Assembly (NCBI RefSeq): GCF_014851815.1
Contig: NZ_JACVAJ010000002.1
Coordinates: 62,001-126,000 of the forward strand
Direction: 5' to 3'
DNA from: Pseudoxanthomonas sp. PXM01
Lineage (GTDB): Bacteria > Pseudomonadota > Gammaproteobacteria > Xanthomonadales > Xanthomonadaceae
Length of the DNA stretch: 64,000 nt
Positions 8,585 through 17,473 of the stretch are shown piece by piece. A model generated the notes under the pieces. The model searched no databases and was not told where the DNA came from. It was given only the letters and a program-made list of their open reading frames with translations. The translations under genes and the position numbers were made by a program. The first letter of the stretch is position 1, and each line of letters starts with the position of its first letter.

Positions 8585-9648
8585 GGCGCTTCCGCCTTGC
8601 GCAGCGTTTCCCGGCGCGTCACGAGATAACGCGCCACGGCGGCGTTGTGCTCCGCGAGCGTGGCCGAAAAGATATGGCGCCCGCTGCCATCGCCGACGGC
8701 GACGAAGAACAGCGTGTTGCCGTCGGCGGGATTCACCGCGGCCTTCAGCGCGTCGGCGCCCGGCATGGCGATCGGCGTCGGGGTCAGGCCCTTTCGCGTG
8801 TAGGTGTTGTACGGCGTATCGGTCAGCAGGTCGCGTTTGCGGATGTTGCCGTCATAGCTGCTGCCGATGCCGTAGATCACGGTGGGATCGGTCTGCAGCG
8901 GCATGCCGAGCTTCAGCCGGCGCGCGAACACGCCCGCGATGGCCGGCCGCTCTTCGGCGATGCCGGTTTCCTTCTCGATGATCGAGGCCAGGATCAGCGC
9001 CTCTTCGGCCGACTGCAGCGGAACGTCCTGTGCGCGCGCCTGCCAGACGCCGTCGAGCGTCTTCTCCATGGCGGCGTACGCACGCTTGAGCACGTCCAGG
9101 TCGGTTTCGCTGCGCGTGTACACGTAGGTCTCGGGCAGGAAGCGGCCTTCCGGATGCTGGCCTTCATGACCCAGCGCGGCCATCAGCTCGGCATCGCTCA
9201 TCTGCGCGGTCTTCTGCTGCAGCGGCGTGGCGCTGCGCAACGCGGCGCGCAGCTGACGGATGTTCCAGCCCTCCACGATCGTGAAGCGGTACTGCAGCGT
9301 GCGGCCTTCGCGCATGCGCTTGAGCAGTTCGCGGGGGGTGAGGGTCGGCTCCAGCGCGTACTCGCCCACCTTCAACTGGCTGGCGGTGTCGGTCTCGCGC
9401 GCCAGCAGGCGCCATTGCAGGTCGGAGCCCTGGGTCACCCCGTGCTCGCGCAGCTTGCGCAGCACCGTGGGGAACGCGTCGCCGCGGGCGACTTCCACCG
9501 TGCTGCCGGCCACGACACCGTCCAGGGGCGTGTCGCCGAAGCCGCGATGGCCCTGCCACAGCCACAGCCCGGCGGCGATCGCCACGGCCAGCAACAGGAC
9601 GAAGGTGATGACGATGAAGCGACAACCGCGCTTGAGTGCTGACGCCAC
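8581..9648 (-). CDS. mltG: Endolytic murein transglycosylase MltG
   Basis: 355 residues. An inner-membrane anchored lytic transglycosylase that terminates nascent glycan strands. One N-terminal transmembrane helix (about 13-32) precedes the YceG domain. The catalytic glutamate lies in ILASIIEKETG, followed by LQTDPTVIYG, both family hallmarks. The start is GTG at 9648 with CGAGGA upstream. Such proteins were formerly misannotated as aminodeoxychorismate lyase; they are not PabC. Confidence 0.95.
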   Translation of the reverse strand: MASALKRGCRFIVITFVLLLAVAIAAGLWLWQGHRGFGDTPLDGVVAGSTVEVARGDAFPTVLRKLREHGVTQGSDLQWRLLARETDTASQLKVGEYALEPTLTPRELLKRMREGRTLQYRFTIVEGWNIRQLRAALRSATPLQQKTAQMSDAELMAALGHEGQHPEGRFLPETYVYTRSETDLDVLKRAYAAMEKTLDGVWQARAQDVPLQSAEEALILASIIEKETGIAEERPAIAGVFARRLKLGMPLQTDPTVIYGIGSSYDGNIRKRDLLTDTPYNTYTRKGLTPTPIAMPGADALKAAVNPADGNTLFFVAVGDGSGRHIFSATLAEHNAAVARYLVTRRETLRKAEAP

Positions 9649-9732
9649 GCAATCCTCGGGGTGTGAAGCAGGCCGTGCAGGATACCCGGTCGCCGTCTCA
9701 GGGCGTAGGCGCGCGGCGGCGGAGGGCCGATG

Positions 9733-11094
9733 TCAGCCTTCCAGCGCCTTCAGCACGCCCCGGGCCTTCGCACGCGTCTCGTCCAGCTCCCTGTCGGGAA
9801 TCGAGTCGGCGACGATGCCGGCCCCGGTGCGGAAGCGCGCCACGCTGCCCGCTCCGTCCGCCACGACCTCGGCGCTGCGGATAAGGATGTTCAGGTCCAG
9901 GTCGCCGTCGCGGTTCAGCCAGCCGAAGGCGCCCGTGTAGGCGCCGCGCGGCACCTGCTCCAGCTCGGCGATGATCTGCATGCAGCGCACCTTGGGGCAG
10001 CCGGTGATGGTGCCGCCGGGGAAGGTGGCGCGGATGACATCGCCCGGTGTCGCATCGTCGCGCAGATGCCCGCGCACGTTGCTGACGATGTGATGCACGT
10101 GGGCGTAGCTCTCCACGGTCATCAGCTCGTCGACCTGCACGCTGCCGGGCGTGCACACACGCCCCAGGTCGTTGCGCTCCAGGTCGATCAGCATGACATG
10201 CTCGGCGCGCTCCTTCGGATGGCCGACCAGTTCGCGGATGCGCGCCGCATCGTCGTCGCCCTCGAAACGCGGGCGCGTACCGGCGATGGGTCGCGTCTCC
10301 ACGACGTCGCCGCGTACCGAGACCAGGCGCTCGGGCGACGAACTGACCACGGTCCAGTCCGGCGTGGCGAACAGGCCCGCGAACGGTGCGGGATTGGCGG
10401 TGCGCAGGCGCGCGTACAGCGCGGCGGGATCGAGCGGCGCATCGAAATGGGCACGCCACGCGCGCGACAGGTTCACCTGGAAGATGTCGCCCGCGCGAAG
10501 GTAGTCGAGGATGCGATCCACGCCATCGGTGAAGCGCGACGGTTCGTCTTCGTCGATGCGGGCCGGCGGTTGCCAGGCCGGCAGCGGCGTCATCTGGACG
10601 ACACGCGCGACGTCGGCGGCGGTTCGAGCGATCAGGTCGCCCTGCCCGGCTTCCGCCACGATCACGCAATCGCCGGTACTGCGATCGCGCAGCACGGCCG
10701 CGGGACAGCGCAATGCGAGCGCCACCGGCTGCGCTGCCGGCGCTTGCGGGAGCCGCAGGACCGGTTCCACCTGCTGCGCCAGTTCGTACGCCAGCAGCAG
10801 CGCCCAGCCACCGCGGAACGGCCAGCGCGGCTCTTCGCGCGAGATACGGTGCGCCTGCCAATGGCGGTCCAGCACCGAGAGGAAATCGCCAGCCTCCACG
10901 CCGCCGCGCAGGTCATGGGTGACGGCATCGGCATCCAGTCGCAGCCCGCTGCCGTCGGCGATAAGGAGGAAATCCCAGCGGCCTTGCGCGGTGCCCGACG
11001 CGACCGACTCCAGCAACACCGGATAGCGTTGCGGGTCCAGGCGATGCAGGGACAGCAGATCGGTATTGGACGGAAGCGCGCGGGTTTCGATCAT
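9733..11094 (-). CDS. pabB: Aminodeoxychorismate synthase component I (PabB)
   Basis: 453 residues of the chorismate-binding (TrpE/PabB) family. The C-terminal motif TITGCPKVRCMQIIAELE and the lack of a glutamine-amidotransferase domain fit PabB, which aminates chorismate on the way to folate. The active-site motif is PIAGTRPR rather than the PIKGT of E. coli PabB, so the nucleophilic Lys is Ala, as in anthranilate synthase. The end of the domain has AGIVADS. It sits between fabF and mltG, where E. coli has pabC; no pabC is present here. TrpE is an alternative reading, but the length and fab context favour PabB. Confidence 0.85.
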   Translation of the reverse strand: MIETRALPSNTDLLSLHRLDPQRYPVLLESVASGTAQGRWDFLLIADGSGLRLDADAVTHDLRGGVEAGDFLSVLDRHWQAHRISREEPRWPFRGGWALLLAYELAQQVEPVLRLPQAPAAQPVALALRCPAAVLRDRSTGDCVIVAEAGQGDLIARTAADVARVVQMTPLPAWQPPARIDEDEPSRFTDGVDRILDYLRAGDIFQVNLSRAWRAHFDAPLDPAALYARLRTANPAPFAGLFATPDWTVVSSSPERLVSVRGDVVETRPIAGTRPRFEGDDDAARIRELVGHPKERAEHVMLIDLERNDLGRVCTPGSVQVDELMTVESYAHVHHIVSNVRGHLRDDATPGDVIRATFPGGTITGCPKVRCMQIIAELEQVPRGAYTGAFGWLNRDGDLDLNILIRSAEVVADGAGSVARFRTGAGIVADSIPDRELDETRAKARGVLKALEG

Positions 11095-11143
11095 CGGAGT
11101 CGTTGCACGCTCACCTGCGAGCGACTGGGGATGCGGGGGAGGA

Positions 11144-11175
11144 AAACAGGAACGGCGGCCCCTAGGGTACCGCCG
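11144..11175 (-). terminator. Probable terminator after fabF
   Basis: Stem CGGCGG/CCGCCG (11153-11158 with 11170-11175) with a self-pairing CCCTAGGG inside. On the minus strand it is followed by CCTGTTTTCCTC. It lies between fabF and pabB, so pabB may have its own promoter. Confidence 0.5.
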
Positions 11176-11201
11176 CTCCTCATGCCACGTGGACGCCGGG
11201 A

Positions 11202-12443
11202 TCAGACCCGCTTGAACACCAGCGTGCCGTTGGTGCCGCCGAAGCCGAAGCCGTTCGATACCGCGACGTCGATCTTCTTCTCGCGCGCGATGTTGGGCAC
11301 GTAGTCCAGATCGCAGCCTTCGCCCGGTGCGTCCAGGTTGATGGTCGGCGGGATGATGCCGTGGTGAATGGCCAGCACGGAGAAGATCGCTTCCGCGCCG
11401 CCCGCCGCACCCAGCAGGTGGCCGGTCATCGACTTGGTGGAGCTGACCATGATCTTGTACGCGTGGTCGCCCAGTGCACGCTTCATCGCCAGCGTCTCGG
11501 CCAGGTCGCCCAGCGGCGTGGAGGTGCCGTGCGCGTTGAGGTACTCGACCTGGTCCGCATTCAGGCCGGCATCCTTCAGCGCCGACAGCATGCAGCGCGC
11601 GGGGCCTTCACCGTTCTCGCTCGGCGCGGTCATGTGGAATGCGTCCTGCGACGCGCCAAAGCCCGCCAGTTCGCAATAGATGCGCGCGCCGCGCGCCTTG
11701 GCGTGTTCGTACTCCTCCAGCACCAGGATGCCGGCGCCGTCACCGAGCACGAAACCGTCGCGGTCCTTGTCCCACGGGCGCGAGGCCCGGGTCGGATCGT
11801 CGTTGCGGGTGGACATGGCCTTCATCGCGCAGAAGCCGCCGACCGACGTCGGCGACGAGCCGCGCTCGGCACCGCCGGCGACCATCACGTCGGCGTCGCC
11901 GTACTGGATGGTGCGCATGGCGATGCCGATCGAATGGTTCGACGTGGCGCAGGCCGAGACCGCCGAATAGCCGGGACCCTTCAGCCCCTTCATGATGCTC
12001 AGGTGGCCTGGCAGCATGTTGATGATGGTGCTGGGGATGTAGAACGGGGAAATCTTGCGCGGGCCGCCTTCGTGCAGCTTCACCGCGGTTTCCTCGATGC
12101 CGAGGATGCCGCCGATGCCGGCGCCGATGATCGCGCCGATGCGCTCGGCGTTGGCCTCGGTCACTTCCAGGCCGGCGTCGTCCATCGCCATCAGCGAAGC
12201 GGCCAGTCCGTAGTGGATGAACGAGTCCATCTTCTTCACGTCCTTCGGCGACACGAAGGCGGTGGGATCGAACCCGCGGATCTCGCCCGCAATCTTGGTG
12301 CTGTAGCCCTCGGTATCGAAGGTGGTGATCGGGCCCAAGCCCGAACGCCCGTTGACGATGCCGTCCCAACTGGTGGCCATGTCATTGCCCAGGGGGGACA
12401 CCAGGCCCATGCCGGTGACGACGACGCGACGACGCTGGCTCAT
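11202..12443 (-). CDS. fabF: 3-oxoacyl-ACP synthase II (KAS II)
   Basis: 413 residues, the normal FabF length. It condenses malonyl-ACP with acyl-ACP in fatty-acid elongation. The catalytic triad is visible: Cys in SACATSNHSIG (about 164), His in NAHGTSTPLGD (about 304) and His in MTGHLLGAAGG (about 341). The C-terminus NGFGFGGTNGTLVFK is characteristic. AGAGGAG lies upstream of the ATG at 12443. It is downstream of acpP in the usual fabD-fabG-acpP-fabF order. Confidence 0.97.
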   Translation of the reverse strand: MSQRRRVVVTGMGLVSPLGNDMATSWDGIVNGRSGLGPITTFDTEGYSTKIAGEIRGFDPTAFVSPKDVKKMDSFIHYGLAASLMAMDDAGLEVTEANAERIGAIIGAGIGGILGIEETAVKLHEGGPRKISPFYIPSTIINMLPGHLSIMKGLKGPGYSAVSACATSNHSIGIAMRTIQYGDADVMVAGGAERGSSPTSVGGFCAMKAMSTRNDDPTRASRPWDKDRDGFVLGDGAGILVLEEYEHAKARGARIYCELAGFGASQDAFHMTAPSENGEGPARCMLSALKDAGLNADQVEYLNAHGTSTPLGDLAETLAMKRALGDHAYKIMVSSTKSMTGHLLGAAGGAEAIFSVLAIHHGIIPPTINLDAPGEGCDLDYVPNIAREKKIDVAVSNGFGFGGTNGTLVFKRV

Positions 12444-12511
12444 ATCGGACTCCTCTTGGATCTTGACGGCCCTGCCCTGCAGTACGCGGGCGGATGGGGG
12501 CCGGATACGCG

Positions 12512-12533
12512 CGGGGCCGCATGCGCGGCCCCG
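12512..12533 (-). other. Strong hairpin between acpP and fabF
   Basis: A perfect 9-bp stem, CGGGGCCGC paired with GCGGCCCCG, around a 4-base loop, 26 bases after the acpP stop. There is no T-tract, so it is not a classical terminator. Such a structure could stabilise the acpP transcript or partly attenuate fabF, fitting the far larger need for acyl carrier protein than for FabF. Confidence 0.5.
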
Positions 12534-12558
12534 ACACGGTTTGCTGCAACTGCCGGAC

Positions 12559-12798
12559 TTACGCCTTGACGTGAGCCTTGACGTAGTCGATGGCCTGCTG
12601 CACCGAAGTGATCTTCTCGGCTTCCTCGTCCGGAATCTCGCACTCGAACTCTTCTTCCAGCGCCATCACCAGTTCAACGGTGTCCAGCGAGTCGGCGCCC
12701 AGGTCATCGACGAACGATGCGCTGGTGGTGACTTCTTCTTCCTTAACGCCGAGTTGTTCGACGACGATTTTCTTGACGCGTTCTTCGATGCTGCTCAT
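12559..12798 (-). CDS. acpP: Acyl carrier protein
   Basis: 79 residues. Carrier of growing acyl chains. The phosphopantetheine attachment site is Ser37 in [11 protein letters not shown]. The protein is strongly acidic, as usual. The ATG at 12798 has GGAG upstream; a longer frame upstream is open but not needed. It lies between fabG and fabF with 142 and 115 base gaps, room for a separate promoter. Confidence 0.98.
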   Translation of the reverse strand: MSSIEERVKKIVVEQLGVKEEEVTTSASFVDDLGADSLDTVELVMALEEEFECEIPDEEAEKITSVQQAIDYVKAHVKA

Positions 12799-12940
12799 GG
12801 ATTCGCTCCAGACGGAGATGGGTGACTTGTTGGATTCTGCCGACGCGGGGCGAAGGCAAACCGGGGATAGTGTAGTGGAAACCGGCGACGGCGGGCAGGT
12901 ATCGCCAAACGCCACCGAATCAACCACTTACAGCTAATTC

Positions 12941-13684
12941 TTACGGCATGTACATGCCGCCGTTGACGTGCAGGGTCTCGCCGGTGATGTAGCCGGCGGC
13001 CGGACCCGCGAGGAAGGCGACCGCATTCGCGATGTCGGCCGGTTCGCCCAGGCGACCCAGTGCGATCTGCTCGCCGAGCGCCTTCTTGGTCTCTTCGGGC
13101 AGGTCCTTGGTCATGTCGGTGGCGATGAAACCGGGGGCGACCACGTTGACGGTGACGCCACGGCTGCCGATTTCCTTCGCCAGCGACTTGGAGAACGCAA
13201 TGATGCCGGCCTTGGCGGCGGCGTAGTTAGCCTGTCCGGCGTTGCCGGTCACGCCGATCACCGAGGCGATGTTGATGATGCGGCCCTTGCGCGCTTTCAT
13301 CATGCCGCGCATGACCGCCTTGGACGTGCGGTAGACGCTGGTGAGGTTGGTATCGAGGATGGCCTGCCAGTCTTCGTCCTTCATCCGCAGCAGCAGGTTG
13401 TCGCGGGTGATGCCGGCGTTGTTGACCAGGATGGAGATGCCGCCGAATTCCTTGGCAATCGCGTCGATCAGCGCATCGACCGCCGCCGCATCGGTAACGT
13501 TCAACTCGCGACCGTGCCCGCCCGCCGCCGCCATCCGCTCGCCGATGGCCTGCGCGCCCGACGCGGTGGTCGCGGTGCCGATGACGATCGCACCCTGTGC
13601 CGCCAGCAGGTCGGCGATGGCAGCGCCGATGCCCCGGCTTGCACCGGTGACCAGTGCGATTTCACCCTGCAGGGGTTTGCTCAT
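12941..13684 (-). CDS. fabG: 3-oxoacyl-ACP reductase
   Basis: 247 residues. An NADPH-dependent short-chain dehydrogenase that reduces 3-oxoacyl-ACP. The nucleotide motif TGASRGIG (about 14-21), NNAG, catalytic Ser in ASVIGVTGNAGQ, and YAAAK (Tyr/Lys) are present, as is the C-terminal GETLHVNGGMYM. It is 68 bases downstream of fabD. Confidence 0.97.
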   Translation of the reverse strand: MSKPLQGEIALVTGASRGIGAAIADLLAAQGAIVIGTATTASGAQAIGERMAAAGGHGRELNVTDAAAVDALIDAIAKEFGGISILVNNAGITRDNLLLRMKDEDWQAILDTNLTSVYRTSKAVMRGMMKARKGRIINIASVIGVTGNAGQANYAAAKAGIIAFSKSLAKEIGSRGVTVNVVAPGFIATDMTKDLPEETKKALGEQIALGRLGEPADIANAVAFLAGPAAGYITGETLHVNGGMYMP

Positions 13685-13752
13685 GTTGATGTCCTCGGAA
13701 CGGGATCGCGTGATATCGCGGATCAGGATAAAGGAACAGACGCGCGGATGCG

Positions 13753-14697
13753 TCAGGCCTGCCAGTCCGCGAGCGCGCCCTGGAAATCGCCGACGCCACC
13801 GATGGCCCGTGCATCCAAGCCCTTGTCGATGCGCTTCACCAGACCTGCCAGCACCTTGCCGGGGCCGCATTCGGCGATGCGCACCGCGCCGTTCGACGCC
13901 AGCACCTGCACGCACTCCGTCCAGCGCACCGGCAAGTACAGCTGGCGCACCAGTGCATCGCGGATCGCGTCGGCGCCCACGTGCACCTGCGCATCCACGT
14001 TCTGCACGACGGGCAACGACGGCGCCTGCCATGCCAGGCCTGCCATCACTTCGGCCAAACGGTTGGCGGCTTCGCGCATCAGCGGCGTGTGCGACGGCAC
14101 GCTGACCGCCAGCTTGACCACCTTGCGGATGCCCCGCTCGGTGAGCATCGCGATAGCGCGATCGACGGCTTCGGTATCGCCACCGATCACGATCTGGCCG
14201 GGAGAGTTGTAGTTCGCAGGCACGACGACCTTGCTGTCGGACGCCTGCGTGCAGACTTCCGCGACCATCGCATCCTCGGCGCCGAGCACCGCCGCCATCG
14301 CACCGACGCCAGCGGGCGCGGCATCCTGCATCAGTTGACCACGCAGGCGCACGAGGTGCGCGCCGTCCTTCAACGACAGTGCCCCTGCAGCGACCAGTGC
14401 GGTGTATTCGCCCAGGCTGTGGCCCGCCAGCTGCGACGGCTGCACGCCACCCTGCTGCTGCCATGCGCGCCAGACGGCGATACCGGCCGCGAGCAACGCG
14501 GGTTGCGTGTACTCGGTGCGGTTGAGCATTTCTTCGGGGCCACCCTGCGACAGCGCCCACAGATCGACGCCAGCGCCTTCGGATGCTTCGGCGAACGTCT
14601 CGCGCACGACCGGATGCAGTTCCGACAGTTCGGCCAGCATGCCGACCGACTGCGAGCCCTGGCCCGGGAACACGAAAGCGAGTTGCGTGGAAGTCAC
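13753..14697 (-). CDS. fabD: Malonyl-CoA:ACP transacylase
   Basis: 314 residues from a GTG at 14697. It loads malonyl groups onto ACP. The N-terminus TSTQLAFVFPGQGSQSVGM and the nucleophile motif GHSLGEYTALVAAG (Ser about 94) are diagnostic, with the catalytic His in SVPSHTPLM. The frame is open upstream to 14886, but that stretch overlaps the fabH terminator hairpin and has no FabD similarity. Confidence 0.96.
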   Translation of the reverse strand: MTSTQLAFVFPGQGSQSVGMLAELSELHPVVRETFAEASEGAGVDLWALSQGGPEEMLNRTEYTQPALLAAGIAVWRAWQQQGGVQPSQLAGHSLGEYTALVAAGALSLKDGAHLVRLRGQLMQDAAPAGVGAMAAVLGAEDAMVAEVCTQASDSKVVVPANYNSPGQIVIGGDTEAVDRAIAMLTERGIRKVVKLAVSVPSHTPLMREAANRLAEVMAGLAWQAPSLPVVQNVDAQVHVGADAIRDALVRQLYLPVRWTECVQVLASNGAVRIAECGPGKVLAGLVKRIDKGLDARAIGGVGDFQGALADWQA

Positions 14698-14868
14698 TCG
14701 GACACCCTGCGTGAAATCAGGCGGCGATGATACGGGCGAACCTGCCGGATTGTCTGTACCGGGGCGTATGCGCATGCGTCGCACTGTCGCATGCGCGCTG
14801 CATCCATGCGCGCTCGAACGCGCACGACGCTGTCGACCATCGGGACGATCGATCCCCGAAACGAAGAA

Positions 14869-14890
14869 GGCGATGCTCTGCAGCATCGCC
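14869..14890 (-). terminator. Probable terminator after fabH
   Basis: Nine-bp perfect stem GGCGATGCT/AGCATCGCC with a four-base loop, followed on the minus strand by TTCTTCGTTTCG. It lies 28 bases after the fabH stop and suggests that fabD-fabG-acpP-fabF is transcribed from its own promoter in the 170 bases before fabD. Confidence 0.6.
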
Positions 14891-14918
14891 TCCCATTTTT
14901 AACCGTGTCGCAGCCGCT

Positions 14919-15914
14919 TCAATAACGCACCAGCACCGAGCCCCAGGTGAAGCCGCCACCGAACGCCTCCAGCAGCAGCAGCTGTCCACGCTCCACGCGA
15001 CCCGAGCGGACCGCCGTATCGAGCGCCAGCGGCACCGAGCCGGACGAAGTGTTGCCGTGCTTGTCGACGGTGACGATGACCTGGTCCATCGACATGTCCA
15101 ACCGCTTGGCGGTGGCTTCGATGATGCGCAAGTTCGCCTGGTGCGGAATCAGCCAGTCCAGGTCGTGCTTGTCCAGGCCGTTGGCGTGGAGCGTTTCGTC
15201 GACGACGCTGTCCAGTGCCTTGACGGCGTACTTGAAGACGTCGTTGCCCTTCATCTCGATGCGGATGCCGTTGTTCGGCTCGTCCGCCTTGAATCCGGTG
15301 GAGACGCCGACCGGATTCCACAGCAGTTCCTTCTTGCTGCCGTCGGCATGCAGGTGGGTGCTGAGGATGCCGGTCTCGGTGTCGGCCTTGAGCACGGCCG
15401 CGCCCGCCCCGTCGCCGAACAGCACGCAGGTGGTGCGCTCGGTCCAGTCGACGATGCGACTGAGGGTTTCGGTCCCGATCACGAGCGCGGTCTTGGCATC
15501 GCCGCAGCGGATGAATTTCTCCGCCACGCTGAGCGCATAGATGAAGCCCGAACAGGCCGCATTGACGTCCAGCGCCGCGCAGCCGGCCGCGCCCAGGCGC
15601 GCCTGGATCAGGCAGGCGGTGGACGGGAAGATCAGGTCGGGCGTGGTGGTGCCCACCACGATGAGATCGATCTCGGACGCGTCGACGCCGGCGGCCTCGA
15701 GTGCGCGGAGCGCGGCCTGGTAACCCAGATCGCCAGCGGTTTCGCCTTCGGCGGCGATGTGGCGTTCGCGGATGCCGGTGCGGGACTGGATCCATTCGTC
15801 GCTGGTATCGACCAGCTTCGACAGGTCCTCGTTGGTCAGCACCTTTTCGGGCAGATAGCTGCCCGTTCCGGCGATGCGCGCGTAAATGCGCCCCTTGTTA
15901 CCCGGCTCGCTCAT
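14919..15914 (-). CDS. fabH: 3-oxoacyl-ACP synthase III (KAS III)
   Basis: 331 residues. It starts fatty-acid synthesis by condensing acetyl-CoA with malonyl-ACP. Catalytic Cys is in [12 protein letters not shown] (about 113), His in [10 protein letters not shown] and Asn in GNTSSGSVP. The ATG at 15914 is preferred because GGGAG precedes it at good spacing; the ATG four codons upstream has none. rpmF is 88 bases upstream, with no plsX in between, unlike E. coli. Confidence 0.96.
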   Translation of the reverse strand: MSEPGNKGRIYARIAGTGSYLPEKVLTNEDLSKLVDTSDEWIQSRTGIRERHIAAEGETAGDLGYQAALRALEAAGVDASEIDLIVVGTTTPDLIFPSTACLIQARLGAAGCAALDVNAACSGFIYALSVAEKFIRCGDAKTALVIGTETLSRIVDWTERTTCVLFGDGAGAAVLKADTETGILSTHLHADGSKKELLWNPVGVSTGFKADEPNNGIRIEMKGNDVFKYAVKALDSVVDETLHANGLDKHDLDWLIPHQANLRIIEATAKRLDMSMDQVIVTVDKHGNTSSGSVPLALDTAVRSGRVERGQLLLLEAFGGGFTWGSVLVRY

Positions 15915-15971
15915 GCACGCTCCCATTGCCGGCCCGACGACGGGCCCTGGTTGTCATCGATCATGCGGGAA

Positions 15972-15994
15972 GCGCGCCCTTCGCGAGGGCGCGC
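15972..15994 (-). other. GC-rich hairpin between rpmF and fabH
   Basis: Perfect 9-bp stem GCGCGCCCT/AGGGCGCGC with a five-base loop, just after the rpmF stop. There is no T-run, so its role as attenuator or processing signal between ribosomal protein L32 and fabH is only inferred. Confidence 0.45.
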
Positions 15995-16002
15995 CGCACG
16001 GA

Positions 16003-16197
16003 TCAATCTTCCTCGACCGCCGAGGTCTTGGTGGCGATGACCTTCTTGCCGCGGTAGTAACCGTCGGCGGTCACGTGGTGGCGCAGGTGGATCTCGCCCG
16101 TGGTCGGGTCGGTCGACAGCTGCTTGGCGGTCAGCGCGTCGTGCGAACGACGCTGGCCACGACGGGACGGGGTGACGCGGGATTTCTGCACAGCCAT
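16003..16197 (-). CDS. rpmF: 50S ribosomal protein L32
   Basis: 64 residues. The N-terminus [20 protein letters not shown] is diagnostic of L32, and the C-terminal YYRGKKVI also fits. The cysteines of the zinc-binding L32 form are absent. It follows the YceD gene by 67 bases, the conserved yceD-rpmF-fab order. Confidence 0.98.
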   Translation of the reverse strand: MAVQKSRVTPSRRGQRRSHDALTAKQLSTDPTTGEIHLRHHVTADGYYRGKKVIATKTSAVEED

Positions 16198-16264
16198 GGG
16201 ATTGCTCCAGCTCTTCTATCTGTTGGTGAACCTTGCGGTTCGTGTTGCCAGACCGCGTTAGCGG

Positions 16265-16771
16265 CTAGTTTTTCTTCAGCGAGGCCAGCGCCGCGAACGG
16301 ACTGGACTTCGCCACTTCTTCTTCGTCCGCGGCCCATTCGCTTTCGACGGCCTCGGACGCGGGGTCCACCGGCACCACCGGTACCGCGAGGACCAGCTCG
16401 TCCTCCACCAGGTCGGCGGGGCGAAGCATACCGTCCTCAGGTACCAGCAGGGCCTCGTAGCCCGGCGGCAGCGCGGATTCCTCATCCTCGCTGCGTACCA
16501 ACCCGAGCCGCTGCTCGACCGTCACCGGCAGTACGAATCGCCGCAGGCTGCGCTGGCATACCAGCGGCAGCTCGGCCTCGATCCGCAGCCCGACGTAAGG
16601 CACCCGCAGCGCATCGTGATCGAACTCGATCGCGTAACGTACTTCGCCTTCGGTATCGACAAGAAGGCCCTGCAAGCGCGTCATCGAGGACAACGGCAGG
16701 CGACCTTCAAAGCTGCGCCGGGTCGCGACCATGCGCCAAGCATCCAACATCTCGGGCGTATTCGCGGACAT
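16265..16771 (-). CDS. yceD: YceD family protein (DUF177, 23S rRNA accumulation protein)
   Basis: 168 residues from the ATG at 16771. DUF177/YceD proteins are needed for normal 23S rRNA levels and are nearly always encoded directly before rpmF, as here. The core pattern VCQRSLRRFVLPV carries the conserved Cys region, and the C-terminus SSPFAALASLKKN is a family hallmark. The frame is open upstream to 17245, but that part is antisense to maf. Confidence 0.92.
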   Translation of the reverse strand: MSANTPEMLDAWRMVATRRSFEGRLPLSSMTRLQGLLVDTEGEVRYAIEFDHDALRVPYVGLRIEAELPLVCQRSLRRFVLPVTVEQRLGLVRSEDEESALPPGYEALLVPEDGMLRPADLVEDELVLAVPVVPVDPASEAVESEWAADEEEVAKSSPFAALASLKKN

Positions 16772-16894
16772 AAGCCGCTGAATGTTAAGGATGAAAGACC
16801 GAACTGTCAAACAACCTCCGGCGACGAGGATGGCTTGCCCCCGCCCCTGCCGGCGGGCAGACTCCCCCGCCCTGTCCCTGCCGGTGCCCCACCC

Positions 16895-17464
16895 ATGCCG
16901 CTGATGCTCGCCTCCACCTCCCGCTACCGGCGTGAATTGCTGGAACGGCTGCGCCTGCCGCTTCACATCGCGCGGCCCGAGGTGGACGAGACCCCCCAGG
17001 ACGGCGAGTCGGTGCCCGCCATGGCCGCCCGGCTGGCCCATGCCAAGGCCGAGGCCATCGCCCGGCAGCACCCCGGGGCCTGGGTCATCGGCTCCGACCA
17101 GGCAGCAGAACTGGATGGGCAGCCCTTGGGCAAGCCCGGCCATCGCGAGGCCGCCCTCGCCCAACTGGCGTCCATGTCGGGCCGGCAGGTGCGCTTCCAT
17201 ACCGCCGTCTGCCTGGTCAGGGACGGCGACGCGCTGCAGGCCCAAGACGTCACCACCGTCCGGTTCCGCACCCTCTCGACCACCGAAATCGAGCGCTACG
17301 TCGACGCCGAGCAGCCTTTCGACTGCGCCGGCAGCTTCAAGTCGGAAGGGCTCGGCATCGCCCTGTTCGACGCCATCGAGTCGACGGACCCCACGGCGCT
17401 GGTCGGCCTGCCGCTGATCGCCGTGTCCAGGATGCTGCGCGAAGCGGGCTTCGAGCTTCCCTGA
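16895..17464 (+). CDS. Maf family nucleotide pyrophosphatase (YceF-like)
   Basis: 189 residues. Maf proteins hydrolyse modified or non-canonical NTPs; the YceF branch acts on m7GTP. The N-terminus LASTSRYRRELLERL and the pattern GSDQAAELDG and KPGHREAALAQL fit the YceF branch. It is divergent from yceD (124 bases between the starts), the same neighbourhood as in E. coli (yceF-yceD-rpmF). No strong ribosome binding site is visible before the ATG. Confidence 0.88.
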   Translation: MPLMLASTSRYRRELLERLRLPLHIARPEVDETPQDGESVPAMAARLAHAKAEAIARQHPGAWVIGSDQAAELDGQPLGKPGHREAALAQLASMSGRQVRFHTAVCLVRDGDALQAQDVTTVRFRTLSTTEIERYVDAEQPFDCAGSFKSEGLGIALFDAIESTDPTALVGLPLIAVSRMLREAGFELP

Positions 17465-17473
17465 GCCGGGGCG

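Noticed and set aside
8581..9648. Aminodeoxychorismate lyase (pabC) next to pabB.
   Set aside because: The sequence is MltG (membrane anchor, EKETG motif), a well-known source of the pabC misannotation.
16616..16894. Upstream extension of the Maf gene.
   Set aside because: It runs antisense to yceD and has no Maf similarity before the MPLMLASTSRYR start.
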